NCBI GenBank assembly: GCA_035295125.1
Contig: DATGJP010000088.1
Coordinates: forward strand, 124,001-188,000
Direction: 5' to 3'
Source: JAICMB01 sp035295125
GTDB lineage: Bacteria; Acidobacteriota; Terriglobia; Bryobacterales; Bryobacteraceae
Length of the DNA: 64,000 nucleotides
A program made the position numbers and the translations under genes. A model generated the notes under the pieces. The model had not been told where the DNA came from. It saw nothing but the letters and a program-made list of their open reading frames with translations, and searched no databases. Shown here piece after piece: positions 26,737 through 35,660 of the stretch (its first letter is position 1; every line of letters begins with the position of its first letter).

Positions 26737-27455
26737 CCTGGTTTCGAAGCCGTCACTGAGCAGAGCTGGAAAGTTCCGAACATCAGGACGGCTTCGGCCC
26801 AGAAACGAAAGCCGCCCATTCGAGTGCGAATTGCGTCGGCCATTCCCGCGCTTCGCAAAATCCCGACACATTCTTTCGTGAAGATGAAATCTACGAGCAG
26901 GAGCCGCCCGCCCGGCCTCAAAACCCGAACGATCTCACCAAGCATTTGCCTGCGCCCTTCCGGGGTCTGCATTTCGTGCAGCACGAAATTGGAAACCACG
27001 ACGTCGAAGGACTCGACCGGGAATGGCAAAAGCCGCACGTCTCCTCTCTTTACTTCGACGCGGTCAGAGACACCCTCGATGGCGGCATTCCGCAGGACGG
27101 CCTCCATACCGTTGCCGGTGATGGCATGAGGGAGCCAAAGGTCGACGCCGATCGCTTTGCCGGTCGAAAGCCGCCGGCCCGCTGCGGCGAGGAGCAAGCC
27201 TTTTCCGCACCCGACGTCCAGAACCTGTTCATCGCCGCGCCAGGGAATTAGGTCCAGCAGTCGTTCGCGAAGTTTCAGTTTGCCGACCTTGCTGTAATAG
27301 ATCATGTTGAGGGCGGCGTACAGGAAGTAGATGCCCGCGGCCAGCGCGAAAAATCGGAAACGGACCGTGATCAGGGCCACGGAAAATCCCAGCAGAGCCA
27401 GGAAAAATTGCCCCACGACAATGCCTGGCGAATCGATACCGTAGTCGGGTCTCAT
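26730..27455 (-). CDS. Membrane-anchored class I SAM-dependent methyltransferase
   Basis: A 241-residue protein. Two hydrophobic segments (residues about 12-50) anchor it, followed by a Rossmann methyltransferase domain with VLDVGCGKGLLL (motif I), GVDLW, GDVRLLPFP and DVVVSNFVLHEM. Motif I and the late RVLRPGGRLLLVDF match ubiE/type-11 enzymes. Its ATG overlaps the stop of the MerR regulator gene as ATGA, so it is probably the target or partner of that regulator. The substrate is unknown; a lipid or quinone would fit the membrane anchor. Confidence 0.8.
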   Translation of the reverse strand: MRPDYGIDSPGIVVGQFFLALLGFSVALITVRFRFFALAAGIYFLYAALNMIYYSKVGKLKLRERLLDLIPWRGDEQVLDVGCGKGLLLAAAGRRLSTGKAIGVDLWLPHAITGNGMEAVLRNAAIEGVSDRVEVKRGDVRLLPFPVESFDVVVSNFVLHEMQTPEGRRQMLGEIVRVLRPGGRLLLVDFIFTKECVGILRSAGMADAIRTRMGGFRFWAEAVLMFGTFQLCSVTASKPGY

Positions 27456-28255
27456 CGCTCCACCGGTACCTGGATTTCCGTCACGTTCGACTCGTCGTCA
27501 CGGCTGGCCGGCATCGAAACACGATGAAAGACCTGCCGCATGGGTCCGGCCGAGCGGTATTCATTGGCGTCCATCCAGTGCAACAGGGCGAGGTAAGCCT
27601 CGCCGATGCGGCTAAATGCGCCGTGATGCACAATACTGGCCACGTTCGCCGCGGGCAATTCACGCACAGCGATGGGGGCAGCGGCTTGGATGGGCTGCTT
27701 AATAGAAATCCCCGCTTCGACGTCCAATTCCTGATCTTTATGTTCGGCATCGTGCCAAAGCGCGATTCCGAGCCCCTGTGGAGCGGCCGGTCCCAGCGCA
27801 TGGTAAAGCCGGGCGAACAATTCTCCAATTTGACGTGGGCTCGCAATCACGTCACGAATCGACGCGATCTCTTGTGGCGGTAGATCTTTGAGGACCACTT
27901 CGCCCGCGCGAAGCCCCTCGTGATCGATCAGCCGCAGAAGCGCATTCAGCCGGAGGAGACGGTCATTTTCTTCGCGTACCCGTTGCTCCTGCTCGGCCTG
28001 GCGAAGCATCAACATGCCACGCAGCGCATCGGAGCTGACGCCGTCCTTCAGAGCTTGGGCAATCTTCTCGAGCGGAAACCCGAGGTCCTTCAGGGCGAGA
28101 ATACGGTGCAGCCGGGGAAGCTGGCTTGCGGAGTAGTATCGATACCCCGTTTCGGAGTCGATGCGCGCGGGCCGTATGAGCCCGAGTTCGTCATAATACC
28201 GCAGCGTCTTTACGGACACCTGCGTGAGGGCGGAGAACTCGCCGATCTTCAGCAC
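27452..28255 (-). CDS. MerR-family regulator with GyrI-like effector domain
   Basis: The GTG start at 28255 gives MLKIGEFSALTQVSVKTLRY, the winged-helix of MerR proteins, with the usual YYDELGLI and GYRYYSASQ after it. A coiled-coil dimer helix follows (QAEQEQRVREENDRLLRL). The C-terminal half is a GyrI-like small-molecule-binding domain, as in BmrR-type multidrug regulators. It is the first gene of a two-gene operon with the methyltransferase. The ligand is not predictable. Confidence 0.88.
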   Translation of the reverse strand: MLKIGEFSALTQVSVKTLRYYDELGLIRPARIDSETGYRYYSASQLPRLHRILALKDLGFPLEKIAQALKDGVSSDALRGMLMLRQAEQEQRVREENDRLLRLNALLRLIDHEGLRAGEVVLKDLPPQEIASIRDVIASPRQIGELFARLYHALGPAAPQGLGIALWHDAEHKDQELDVEAGISIKQPIQAAAPIAVRELPAANVASIVHHGAFSRIGEAYLALLHWMDANEYRSAGPMRQVFHRVSMPASRDDESNVTEIQVPVER

Positions 28256-28308
28256 AGTACACTTGTAAATCCTCCAGCCAGGGGAGTGTCAAGCATCGTT
28301 ATGGAAAG

Positions 28309-28387
28309 GTGGGCAGGCGAAACCGCCTGCCCCACCAAACTGCCTCGCCGCAAACCCAAAGGTGCGCAGGCGGTTTCGCCTGTGCAT
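28309..28387 (+). repeat. Two AAAC-loop palindromes
   Basis: 28311-28332 is a strong GGGCAGGCG-type hairpin with loop AAAC. 28364-28385 is the same family in the opposite orientation (loop GTTT). The gap between MerR and CRTAC1 holds no gene. Confidence 0.75.
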
Positions 28388-28394
28388 CCTATAC

Positions 28395-30059
28395 CTAGGG
28401 TTCTTTTACATGCACAACGCGGTCGCCCGCGACATTCGGCAGCGTCTGCACGGCTCCTGACGGCCAGCGAATCTCGACTGACAGCGCCTTGTCATCGGCA
28501 CCCAGACCGAAATGCACGGGTCCGGCGCTCGACGACGCGTAGCACACGGCGGTGGTCATGTGGTTATACTGCGTCCCGCTTTTAGTGGTGACCTTAATCG
28601 AAGCGCCAATACCGTCCCGATTGCTCTTGGTGCCCTCCAGAGCGAAGTCGAGCCAATGTCCCCCACCTTCCGAGCGATTCATCCAGATCTGCCCCGGCTG
28701 ACCCAACGCCGTAGCCACCACGTCTATTCGACCGTCGCCATCCAAATCGCCAAAAGCGCAGCCACGATTGCGCGCCGGCGGAGATGCATCAAGCCCTGCC
28801 TCCGAAGTCAGCGCCTGCCATTTTCCGCCAGCGCCCGTATTCCGGAACACCGTATTGGGCTGGTCCACAATCGTCCCGGGAAGGTTCCGCGAAACCGCAT
28901 CCCCGCGCGTGACGAAAATATCCTTCCACCCGTCGTTATCGAAATCGTAGATTCCGGCGCCAAAGGCAGACATTGGCAGGCTGAGCGCGCGCATGCCGCT
29001 TTCCGTCGTTACCTCGCGAAAATCGTGCCCCTTCATATTCTTGAGCAGGGGAAATGTCTGCTTGCTGAGGGCCACGTAGGCAATATCGTCGTAGCCATCG
29101 TTGTCGAAATCGCGAAAATCCAGGCCCATCCCGCCGACAAAATTACCGTCCTCCGGCAGCGCCACGTTATTCTGAAACGCCGCTTCCTCGAATTTGCCGC
29201 CGAGATTGTGGAAAAAGAAGTTGTAGAACGTGTCGTTCGCGATGAAAATGTCAGGGCGCCCGTCGTGATCGTAGTCCGCGACACCGATGCCCATGCCCTT
29301 GCCAATCGATCCGCGCACCCCCCACTTCTCGGACACATCCTCAAACGTCCCGTCGCCTTTGTTGAGGTAAAGTTCGTTCGGCAAGCCTTCATATGACCGC
29401 GGGTTGCAGTACTCAGAGAGCTCTTCATGCCAGCATCGCGGCTCGTTCTCATACTTCCAGCGAACGTAATTGACCACGAACAAGTCGAGCAACCCGTCGT
29501 TGTTTACATCCACCCAGGCGGCGGTTACGGCCCAGTGCGGACCGTATTGCGGATCGGGCCGGTTGAAACCCGCCTTCGCCGTCACGTCCGTGAATGTGCC
29601 GTCGCGGTTGTTGTGATACAGCGTGCTGTGGTGCACGCCCGCTACGAAAAGGTCCGGATAGCCGTCGTTGTCGTAGTCCCCGACCGCCACGCCCATGTCG
29701 TAGCCCGTGCCTGCCAGGCCGGACTGCTCGGTGACGTCGGTGAACACACCATTGCCATCGTTCCGAAACAGCCGGTTGCGATACTTGGGATCGTCCTTTT
29801 TCAAGGTGACGAGATTCGCGCCATTGGTGAAGAAGATGTCGGGACGCCCGTCCTTGTTGTAGTCGAAGACCGCAACGCCGCCGGCCATGGTCGCCGGCAA
29901 GTGACGAGACTCGGTCTCGGCGTTCTCGAGCCGAAAAGGAATGGATTTGAGGGAAAAAAGAATCGGCGATCGGGGGGAGGAGCCCGCGGGCAGGTGAGTC
30001 ACCGTCAGGCTGAAAAGCGCCAACGATACGGCACCCGCAATCGTCGAACTACGGTTCAT
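28395..30059 (-). CDS. CRTAC1-type FG-GAP/VCBS and ASPIC/UnbV repeat protein, copy 2
   Basis: A 554-residue secreted propeller protein with the same layout as the gene at 22692. It has a signal region (AGAVSLALFSLTVTHLPAGS), repeats such as FDYNKDGRPDIFFTNGAN and GDYDNDGYPDLFVAGVH, and the C-terminal YNHMTTAVCYASSS plus FGLGA of ASPIC/UnbV. It starts 84 bp after the TonB receptor stop, past a strong terminator, so it has its own promoter (TATTCT 6 nt before the ATG). Extracellular location is likely; function is unknown. Confidence 0.85.
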   Translation of the reverse strand: MNRSSTIAGAVSLALFSLTVTHLPAGSSPRSPILFSLKSIPFRLENAETESRHLPATMAGGVAVFDYNKDGRPDIFFTNGANLVTLKKDDPKYRNRLFRNDGNGVFTDVTEQSGLAGTGYDMGVAVGDYDNDGYPDLFVAGVHHSTLYHNNRDGTFTDVTAKAGFNRPDPQYGPHWAVTAAWVDVNNDGLLDLFVVNYVRWKYENEPRCWHEELSEYCNPRSYEGLPNELYLNKGDGTFEDVSEKWGVRGSIGKGMGIGVADYDHDGRPDIFIANDTFYNFFFHNLGGKFEEAAFQNNVALPEDGNFVGGMGLDFRDFDNDGYDDIAYVALSKQTFPLLKNMKGHDFREVTTESGMRALSLPMSAFGAGIYDFDNDGWKDIFVTRGDAVSRNLPGTIVDQPNTVFRNTGAGGKWQALTSEAGLDASPPARNRGCAFGDLDGDGRIDVVATALGQPGQIWMNRSEGGGHWLDFALEGTKSNRDGIGASIKVTTKSGTQYNHMTTAVCYASSSAGPVHFGLGADDKALSVEIRWPSGAVQTLPNVAGDRVVHVKEP

Positions 30060-30065
30060 AGGTTC

Positions 30066-30071
30066 AGAATA
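30066..30071 (-). promoter_or_regulatory. TANNNT element before CRTAC1 copy 2
   Basis: On the minus strand TATTCT ends 6 nt before the ATG whose first base is 30059. It lies just after the terminator of the upstream gene. Confidence 0.45.
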
Positions 30072-30081
30072 CCCTGAGACG

Positions 30082-30112
30082 AAAAAAAAGGAGGCGGCAT
30101 TTCGCCGCCCCC
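30082..30112 (-). terminator. Intrinsic terminator of the TonB-dependent receptor gene
   Basis: On the minus strand a 9-bp GC stem (GGGGGCGGC pairing with GCCGCCTCC, one G-T pair) around GAAAT is followed by eight T residues. Confidence 0.92.
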
Positions 30113-30143
30113 TCTTGGACGTAGTACGCTAATTCGAACGTTC

Positions 30144-33100
30144 TTAGAAGGTGTACTTGATCGCAAATTCAATCACACGACGTCCGACCGTGTAGAGAGG
30201 TTTACCGGTCGTATTCGCGTTCTGATTGGTCTGCGCGAGGTTCCCGCTGCCGTCCGAGAACTTCAACTGCACATCGGCGTTGTTGCCGGTGGCGTTGAAC
30301 TCAGGCAGCGGGTGGTTCAGGAAGTTAAACATGTCAAAGCGGAATTGCACCTTCTGCTTCTCAGTGACTGCGAAGTTCTTATAGAGCGACAAATCGCTGT
30401 TGAAGAACGCCGGACCCTTGATGTAGGGCCAGATGATCTGGCCTAACTGTCCGGGTTGCGGCGGCGCAAAGCAGCTCGGGTTGAAGTACTGGCCCGACGA
30501 CAGCCCCTTGCGTGGGTCGCATGTCAGGACGGGAAGCAACGGAGTGGACGTGGTTCCCAGGTAGGTCGAATTGCTCACCGGACCGGCTGGCACATTGCCG
30601 TATGTGGCGTTCAAGTCCGGGTTGCTGTTGGCGCCGGTCAGAGACTGAAGCGGAGGTCCACTCTGGGCTTGCGTAATACCAGAGAGCTCCCATCCATTCA
30701 CAGCACCTTTGAGGAAGGCGTTGCTGTGGACCGGGCTCGGCAGGTTGATCACATAGGCCGCATTGAAGATTTGGCTATGATCGTACGCCAGGACGCCATA
30801 GTTGGAATTGATGTTGTACGAGTATTCGGCGGCGCCGGCCTGGTTGCCGTTGAAAGTCTGGCCGTCACGGGTTCCGAGCACCTTGCTGAAGGTGTAGTTC
30901 GTCGTAAAGGTCATTTTCCCGGTCTGTTTCTGCCAGGTCGCGATAAAGGCGTTGTAGTTCGAATATCCGCCGTGGGTGAACAACTGCAAGCCGGTATAGT
31001 TGTGCAGCGGATAATAATCGTTCGTCGGGAAACCGGAAGCGAACGGACTATTGACGACGCCGGTCAGCGGGTCGGGCCGGAAGAAGGCACCCAGTGGAAT
31101 GAGATCCTGGTCAGAAAGCGTACCGTCCAGAATCTGGTCGCGGCTGGCGCTGCCCGAATACTGCACCTCAACCAGCGAACGCCACGGAGCGCGCTGCGAA
31201 ATGGTGAAGTTGTAGGTCATCGTGTAAGGAACACGAGCGTCGCCTTGCTGGTCCACGCCGTTAGCGGCAGTTCCCAGACCCGCGGGTCCAAGTGCCGGCG
31301 AGAACTGGTTAAACGAGTTGTACCCGATGCAGCAGTTCCACGTGGTTCCCTCGTTTACGATGCCGAGCGGAGCGTTGTAGTTCGCGCTACCGATGTTATT
31401 GCCCGATGCCTGGTAACGGTAGATGCCGAAGCCGCCGCGAACAACCGTTTTGCCCGTTCCGAAAACGTCCCAAGCCACGCCGATGCGGGGCTCGTAGAAG
31501 AACGCACGGGAGGGAACGCCGGACAGCGGAATAGAGGAATCAATCCCGTGCCACAGCAAGCCCGTCCAGGCGCCGGCGGACGATGTGTTGTTGTAAGTTG
31601 CCGGGTTCCAAACCGCCAAACCCGTATTCCCGGTCGGTACCCAGTTGCCGAGGTGCTCGGCGCGAACGCCCAGAGTCAGCGTCAACCGGCGGTTGACCTT
31701 CCACTGATCGTTCAGGTACCAGGAGTATTGATAGTATTTGATGTCCTGGACAGGAGCAGCAGAGCCCTGGAACAATCCGGCGTTGCGGCCCGTAACGAAG
31801 TCAGCCGCGCCGTTTCCGGTCGAATTCGCACCGTAGGTCTCGAACTCAACCGTGCCCTGCGGAGCGTACTGGAAGTTGCTGGCGGCCTGCTGGTTGCGCG
31901 CAAAGTCCCAGTACACACCAACCTTGAACGTGTGAACGCCCCATACCTTGGTGAGGTTGTCCGAAATGTTCGGCGTCTGAGAGTACTTACCGAAGTCGGA
32001 TCCCTGGAAACCCTCTCCGAAAGTGGGAGCGAAATATCCAGGAGCGGCCTTGCTCCAGCTAATCGTGTTCGGGATCTGCGGCGTGTAGGCGTCCTTGAAC
32101 AAACCCGTCATGCTGAAGCCAACCTTTGCAGGATCGATCGCGGACGGATTTGACAGCCCGATCGGGTTCAGGAAGGTGGCCTCGGCGAAGACGAACTCAT
32201 TCGTCAACGTCGGGGAGAACACGTGGGTTACGTTCGCGCTATACACGTTAGAGACCTGGTTGGCAGGCATCGACGACGGGTACGGCAGGTCGTTTCCGGT
32301 GCCCCACCAGATGTTGATCGGATTCAGGTCGAGCTCGTTCTGGCGATTCCACGAGAAGAAAACCTTCGTCTTCTCGCTGATGTTATAGTCGCCGCGCAGG
32401 CGCAGCTCCCAGCGGTTCACGGGGAGGTTCAGAAGGGCCTGGTAGTTCGCGCCGATCGGATTCGAGTTCGGGTCGATATTCGGCTGCGGAAACGTCTTAT
32501 ACAGCGCCAGCGAATTCTGGTCGATCAGGTTGGCCGGAATGATGCCGCCCGGGAACGTCTGGTTGTTCGTGCAGGTGTTGGTGCATGGCGCAACCGCGTT
32601 GTTGCCAAAGGTCCCGTTCTTGAAATTGTTGCCGAGGCTGGCGAGGTAGGAAGGGCTGAAGTTCCCCTGCATCATCTGCGTGGTCGGGACGAAGCGCTGC
32701 AGGATGCTGCCCTCGGGGTGTTGATTCATGTACTCGTAGGCGGCGTAGAAGAACAACTTGTCGTGGTTCTTGTTGAAGTTGGTTTTCGGGATGATCACCG
32801 GGCCGCCGAAATCGCCACCGGGGTAGTAGTAATAGTCGTCCGGCTTGGCTTGGTTGTTGGATTTGAAGTACGAGTCCGTGGAGTTGAAGATTCCGTTCCG
32901 GGCGTAAAAATAACCCTGGCCGTGGAAAGCGCTTGTGCCGCTCTTACCGATGGCCTGGAACGTAATGGGCCCCTTCGCGTACTCAGCGCCGTAAGCCGAA
33001 GTCAGCAAAGAAACTTCCTGGATCTGGTTCTGGTTGATGTTAGCGGTCTGGGTGCCCTGGTTGCCGGGATCGAGCAGGTTCGCGCCGTCCACCGTCATGG

Positions 33101-33737
33101 TCAGAGCGCCATAGGGCTGGGTGCCCTGGGCTGAGAATGTCCCGATCGGCCCCGTATTCGTCTGGGTCGTCAGGCTGTTGAACATATTCTGGCTGAGTCC
33201 ACCGGCCATTCCCATGCCCGGCATGATCTTCATTAACTCGGCAGCGTCACGGCCCTGGATGGCCAGCTCCGTGATCATGTGCTCGTTCAAGGTGTTGCTG
33301 ACCGCGCCAGTGTCGGTCGGAACTACGACTTCAGACGACGAAACAACCTCAACTTCCTGCTTTGCCATGCCAACCTGCAAGGCAATGTTCGGAATGTTTA
33401 CGTTGTTGCCCTGGTAGATCGTGATCTTCTGCTCTTCCCAGGGACGGAAGCCGGCAGCCTGGATGTTCAGGGTATACGAAGCGGGCGGAACAGCCGCGAA
33501 ATGGAAAAATCCGGCGCTGTTCGATTTGGTTTCGCGCTTCGCGGTGGTCGCCTCGTCGGTAAGGGTTATCGTGGCGTTCGGAACTACGGCGCCAGTGGCA
33601 TCGGCGACCGTACCGCTGATCGTTCCATTCGCGTTCTGGCCGGGCAGCGGGAGGCTGCAGAACAAGGCGACGGCCAGGATGCTAGCAAGACAGGTGCGAG
33701 ACGTCGAGATCCCCAGGGATCTCATTCGTACAAACAT
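30144..33737 (-). CDS. Oar-like TonB-dependent receptor with carboxypeptidase-regulatory domain
   Basis: A 1197-residue outer-membrane protein. The signal peptide is followed by a carboxypeptidase-regulatory-like domain (GTISGTVADATGAVVPNA to about residue 120), then a plug (EVVVPTDTGAVSNTLNEHM; IQGRDAAELMKIMPGMG) and a large beta-barrel ending in VGRRVIEFAIKYTF, with the terminal aromatic typical of barrel insertion. GGGGGA lies 6 nt before the ATG. These Oar/Cna-type receptors are numerous in Solibacter-like genomes and usually import oligosaccharides or other large nutrients. The divergent malectin-domain gene may sense the related glycan. Confidence 0.9.
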   Translation of the reverse strand: MFVRMRSLGISTSRTCLASILAVALFCSLPLPGQNANGTISGTVADATGAVVPNATITLTDEATTAKRETKSNSAGFFHFAAVPPASYTLNIQAAGFRPWEEQKITIYQGNNVNIPNIALQVGMAKQEVEVVSSSEVVVPTDTGAVSNTLNEHMITELAIQGRDAAELMKIMPGMGMAGGLSQNMFNSLTTQTNTGPIGTFSAQGTQPYGALTMTVDGANLLDPGNQGTQTANINQNQIQEVSLLTSAYGAEYAKGPITFQAIGKSGTSAFHGQGYFYARNGIFNSTDSYFKSNNQAKPDDYYYYPGGDFGGPVIIPKTNFNKNHDKLFFYAAYEYMNQHPEGSILQRFVPTTQMMQGNFSPSYLASLGNNFKNGTFGNNAVAPCTNTCTNNQTFPGGIIPANLIDQNSLALYKTFPQPNIDPNSNPIGANYQALLNLPVNRWELRLRGDYNISEKTKVFFSWNRQNELDLNPINIWWGTGNDLPYPSSMPANQVSNVYSANVTHVFSPTLTNEFVFAEATFLNPIGLSNPSAIDPAKVGFSMTGLFKDAYTPQIPNTISWSKAAPGYFAPTFGEGFQGSDFGKYSQTPNISDNLTKVWGVHTFKVGVYWDFARNQQAASNFQYAPQGTVEFETYGANSTGNGAADFVTGRNAGLFQGSAAPVQDIKYYQYSWYLNDQWKVNRRLTLTLGVRAEHLGNWVPTGNTGLAVWNPATYNNTSSAGAWTGLLWHGIDSSIPLSGVPSRAFFYEPRIGVAWDVFGTGKTVVRGGFGIYRYQASGNNIGSANYNAPLGIVNEGTTWNCCIGYNSFNQFSPALGPAGLGTAANGVDQQGDARVPYTMTYNFTISQRAPWRSLVEVQYSGSASRDQILDGTLSDQDLIPLGAFFRPDPLTGVVNSPFASGFPTNDYYPLHNYTGLQLFTHGGYSNYNAFIATWQKQTGKMTFTTNYTFSKVLGTRDGQTFNGNQAGAAEYSYNINSNYGVLAYDHSQIFNAAYVINLPSPVHSNAFLKGAVNGWELSGITQAQSGPPLQSLTGANSNPDLNATYGNVPAGPVSNSTYLGTTSTPLLPVLTCDPRKGLSSGQYFNPSCFAPPQPGQLGQIIWPYIKGPAFFNSDLSLYKNFAVTEKQKVQFRFDMFNFLNHPLPEFNATGNNADVQLKFSDGSGNLAQTNQNANTTGKPLYTVGRRVIEFAIKYTF

Positions 33738-33931
33738 GGTTTATTCCCCCAAAACGGCTCTGGTTCAAAACTTGAGGATCTTATTGTACGCGAGGGTCAA
33801 TAGTATGAAAAGGTTATTCCAGTTACAGGCCCCTGCCGAGCTCATTCGTTACATGTGATTTCAATTACGTACGTCGCGTTTAAGGGCACGTTTCAAGGAT
33901 GTGCATCTGGCGTTACAACTTAGTTTTGTGC

Positions 33932-33937
33932 TACCAT
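33932..33937 (+). promoter_or_regulatory. TANNNT element before the malectin gene
   Basis: TACCAT ends 9 nt before the ATG at 33947. This supports that start rather than the ATG at 33899. Confidence 0.45.
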
Positions 33938-33946
33938 CCGACGCAA

Positions 33947-35515
33947 ATGTTAGGGGTTAACGCCGGGCCCTCCCACGACGAAGCCCGTGCGGAATTTGAG
34001 TCGGTTCTCGCGTCCACGTTGTTCGTGCGCTCCCCAAGACTCTCTCGCCTCCTACAGTATTTGGCGACTAAGTACCTCGAAGGAGCCACCGAAGTTAAGG
34101 AGTATCAAATCGGGGTTGAAGTGCTTAGCCGGCCCCCAACATTTGATCCCGCCGAAGACGCGTCGGCTCGCGTGGAGGCTCATCGGCTCCGCAAGCGCCT
34201 GAGGGAGTTCTACGAGACCGAAGGGCGCAATCATCGCTATAGAATTGAGATGCCGCTGGGGCACTATGCGATTGTTATTCAACCGCTGACGGCGGAAGTG
34301 GTTCCGGATGAGAAGGCGGCCGAGCCAGGTAGCTCCCCGGTTGCGACAATTACGGCGGCGCCCGGGAATCGCTGGTCCGGTTTTCTGAACTACCGTTTTT
34401 TTGGTCTTGCCGTTCTGGTTGTTGCGATTTTGACCGCGGCACTCGTCATGCTGGCCCGGCGGGGTGAAAGCTCGACGCCTCCGGTTCCGGCGAGGGCCTC
34501 TTCGCCGGCAGCGGCTCCGGCACCGGTTCTCACAAAGACGGTACCACCCCAAGTAGCAACCTCTCAGACATCGATCCGCATCGCCTGTGGGCGGACTCAG
34601 CGTCATACCGACCGCTGGGGAGAAATGTGGGAGGCCGACCGCGACTTTGAGGGCGGAACGACATTCGAGGCATCCCGGCAGTACATAGCACGAGCCTACG
34701 ACCCCAAGCTCTTCCAGGCCGGCCGAACCGGAAATTTTACTTACCGCATCCCCCTGGCCCCGGGCGTCTACGAACTCCATCTTTATTTCATGGAAGGCAT
34801 CTACGGTCCGGCCATGCCGGCCGGCGGCGGCGAGATCAGCCGGCTTTTTGAAATCCAGCTCAACGGTCAAACGCTTCTTTCCCGTTTCGACATCTATTCC
34901 GACGCGGGTGGAACGAATGTCGCCGATATGCGGGTGTTTAAAGATGTTTCACCGGGGCCCGGAGGGATATTAACGCTGGCATTCATCGGCCAGACCGGAC
35001 TTCCGCTGCTGAACGCCATCGAGATCGTTCCCGCCGCGCCCCACCATCTGAATCCCATTCGAATTGTGGCGCAAGAAGGTTTTTACACCGATTCGAGCGG
35101 CAACGTCTGGAAACCGGATCGCTATTATATGGGCGGACAGACCGCTAGCCATGCCCTGGAGTTGCGTGGCACCCGGGATCCGGACCTTTTCGCGCGCGAA
35201 CGTTACGGCCATTTCGACTATGCTATTCCGGTGGACAAAGGAACTTACCAGTTGTCGCTATACTTTGCCGAAGAGTATTTCGGGGGCGGCAATATGCACA
35301 CCCAAGTCGGAACGCGTGTATTTGATGTGACCTGCAACGGCATATCTCTGCTGCATGACTTCGATCTGTTGAAAGAGGCAGGTTTCGGACAGGCGGTTGT
35401 GAAGACCTTTCACGGCCTCAAGCCGAGCGGGCAGGGGACTCTTCTGGTGTCCTTCACGCCGGTACACGACTATGCGTCGTTGTATGCCATCGAAGTGATC
35501 GACGAATCCAACTAA
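33947..35515 (+). CDS. Membrane protein: helical DNA-binding-like N-terminus, one TM span, two malectin domains
   Basis: A 522-residue protein divergent from the TonB receptor. Residues 1-115 (LFVRSPRLSRLLQYLATKYL, EYQIGVEVLSRPPTFDP, RVEAHRLRKRLREFYE) form a basic helical domain known at the N-terminus of acidobacterial TPR/TolB proteins and thought to be winged-helix-like. A single membrane span follows at about residues 151-172. The rest contains two malectin-type carbohydrate-binding domains, beginning near IRIACGRTQ and IRIVAQEGF, each with GHFDYAIP- or GNFTYRIP-type strands. The layout resembles ToxR/CadC one-component sensors. DNA binding is inferred, not shown. Confidence 0.7.
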   Translation: MLGVNAGPSHDEARAEFESVLASTLFVRSPRLSRLLQYLATKYLEGATEVKEYQIGVEVLSRPPTFDPAEDASARVEAHRLRKRLREFYETEGRNHRYRIEMPLGHYAIVIQPLTAEVVPDEKAAEPGSSPVATITAAPGNRWSGFLNYRFFGLAVLVVAILTAALVMLARRGESSTPPVPARASSPAAAPAPVLTKTVPPQVATSQTSIRIACGRTQRHTDRWGEMWEADRDFEGGTTFEASRQYIARAYDPKLFQAGRTGNFTYRIPLAPGVYELHLYFMEGIYGPAMPAGGGEISRLFEIQLNGQTLLSRFDIYSDAGGTNVADMRVFKDVSPGPGGILTLAFIGQTGLPLLNAIEIVPAAPHHLNPIRIVAQEGFYTDSSGNVWKPDRYYMGGQTASHALELRGTRDPDLFARERYGHFDYAIPVDKGTYQLSLYFAEEYFGGGNMHTQVGTRVFDVTCNGISLLHDFDLLKEAGFGQAVVKTFHGLKPSGQGTLLVSFTPVHDYASLYAIEVIDESN

Positions 35516-35544
35516 GGGATAGCGGCCCCAAGCTTACGCTAGCA

Positions 35545-35583
35545 CTGTGGTTGAAGTCGGGCAGGCTGAATGGCTGCCCCCCA
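35545..35583 (+). repeat. Dispersed palindromic repeat, family B copy 2
   Basis: Aligns with the reverse complement of 17620-17656 from the CTGTGG edge through the hairpin. A degenerate AAAC/GTTT-type unit follows at about 35615-35640. Confidence 0.65.
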
Positions 35584-35660
35584 CCGTGGCTCGCAAGCTG
35601 TTGCGCGATGGGTGGCGCAGTGCGGTTTCGCCTGCATGCCGGTCTCAACGACTTCAGTGG

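Noticed and set aside
30456..32153. Long open frame (565 codons) antisense to the TonB receptor
   Set aside because: It has no recognisable domain, is low in hydrophobic structure and rich in Arg/Val as expected from the reverse strand of a GC-biased gene. The receptor frame is clearly real.
33738..33946. Clear sigma70 promoter for the TonB receptor gene
   Set aside because: A TACAAT can be found on the minus strand, but no convincing -35 at a proper distance.
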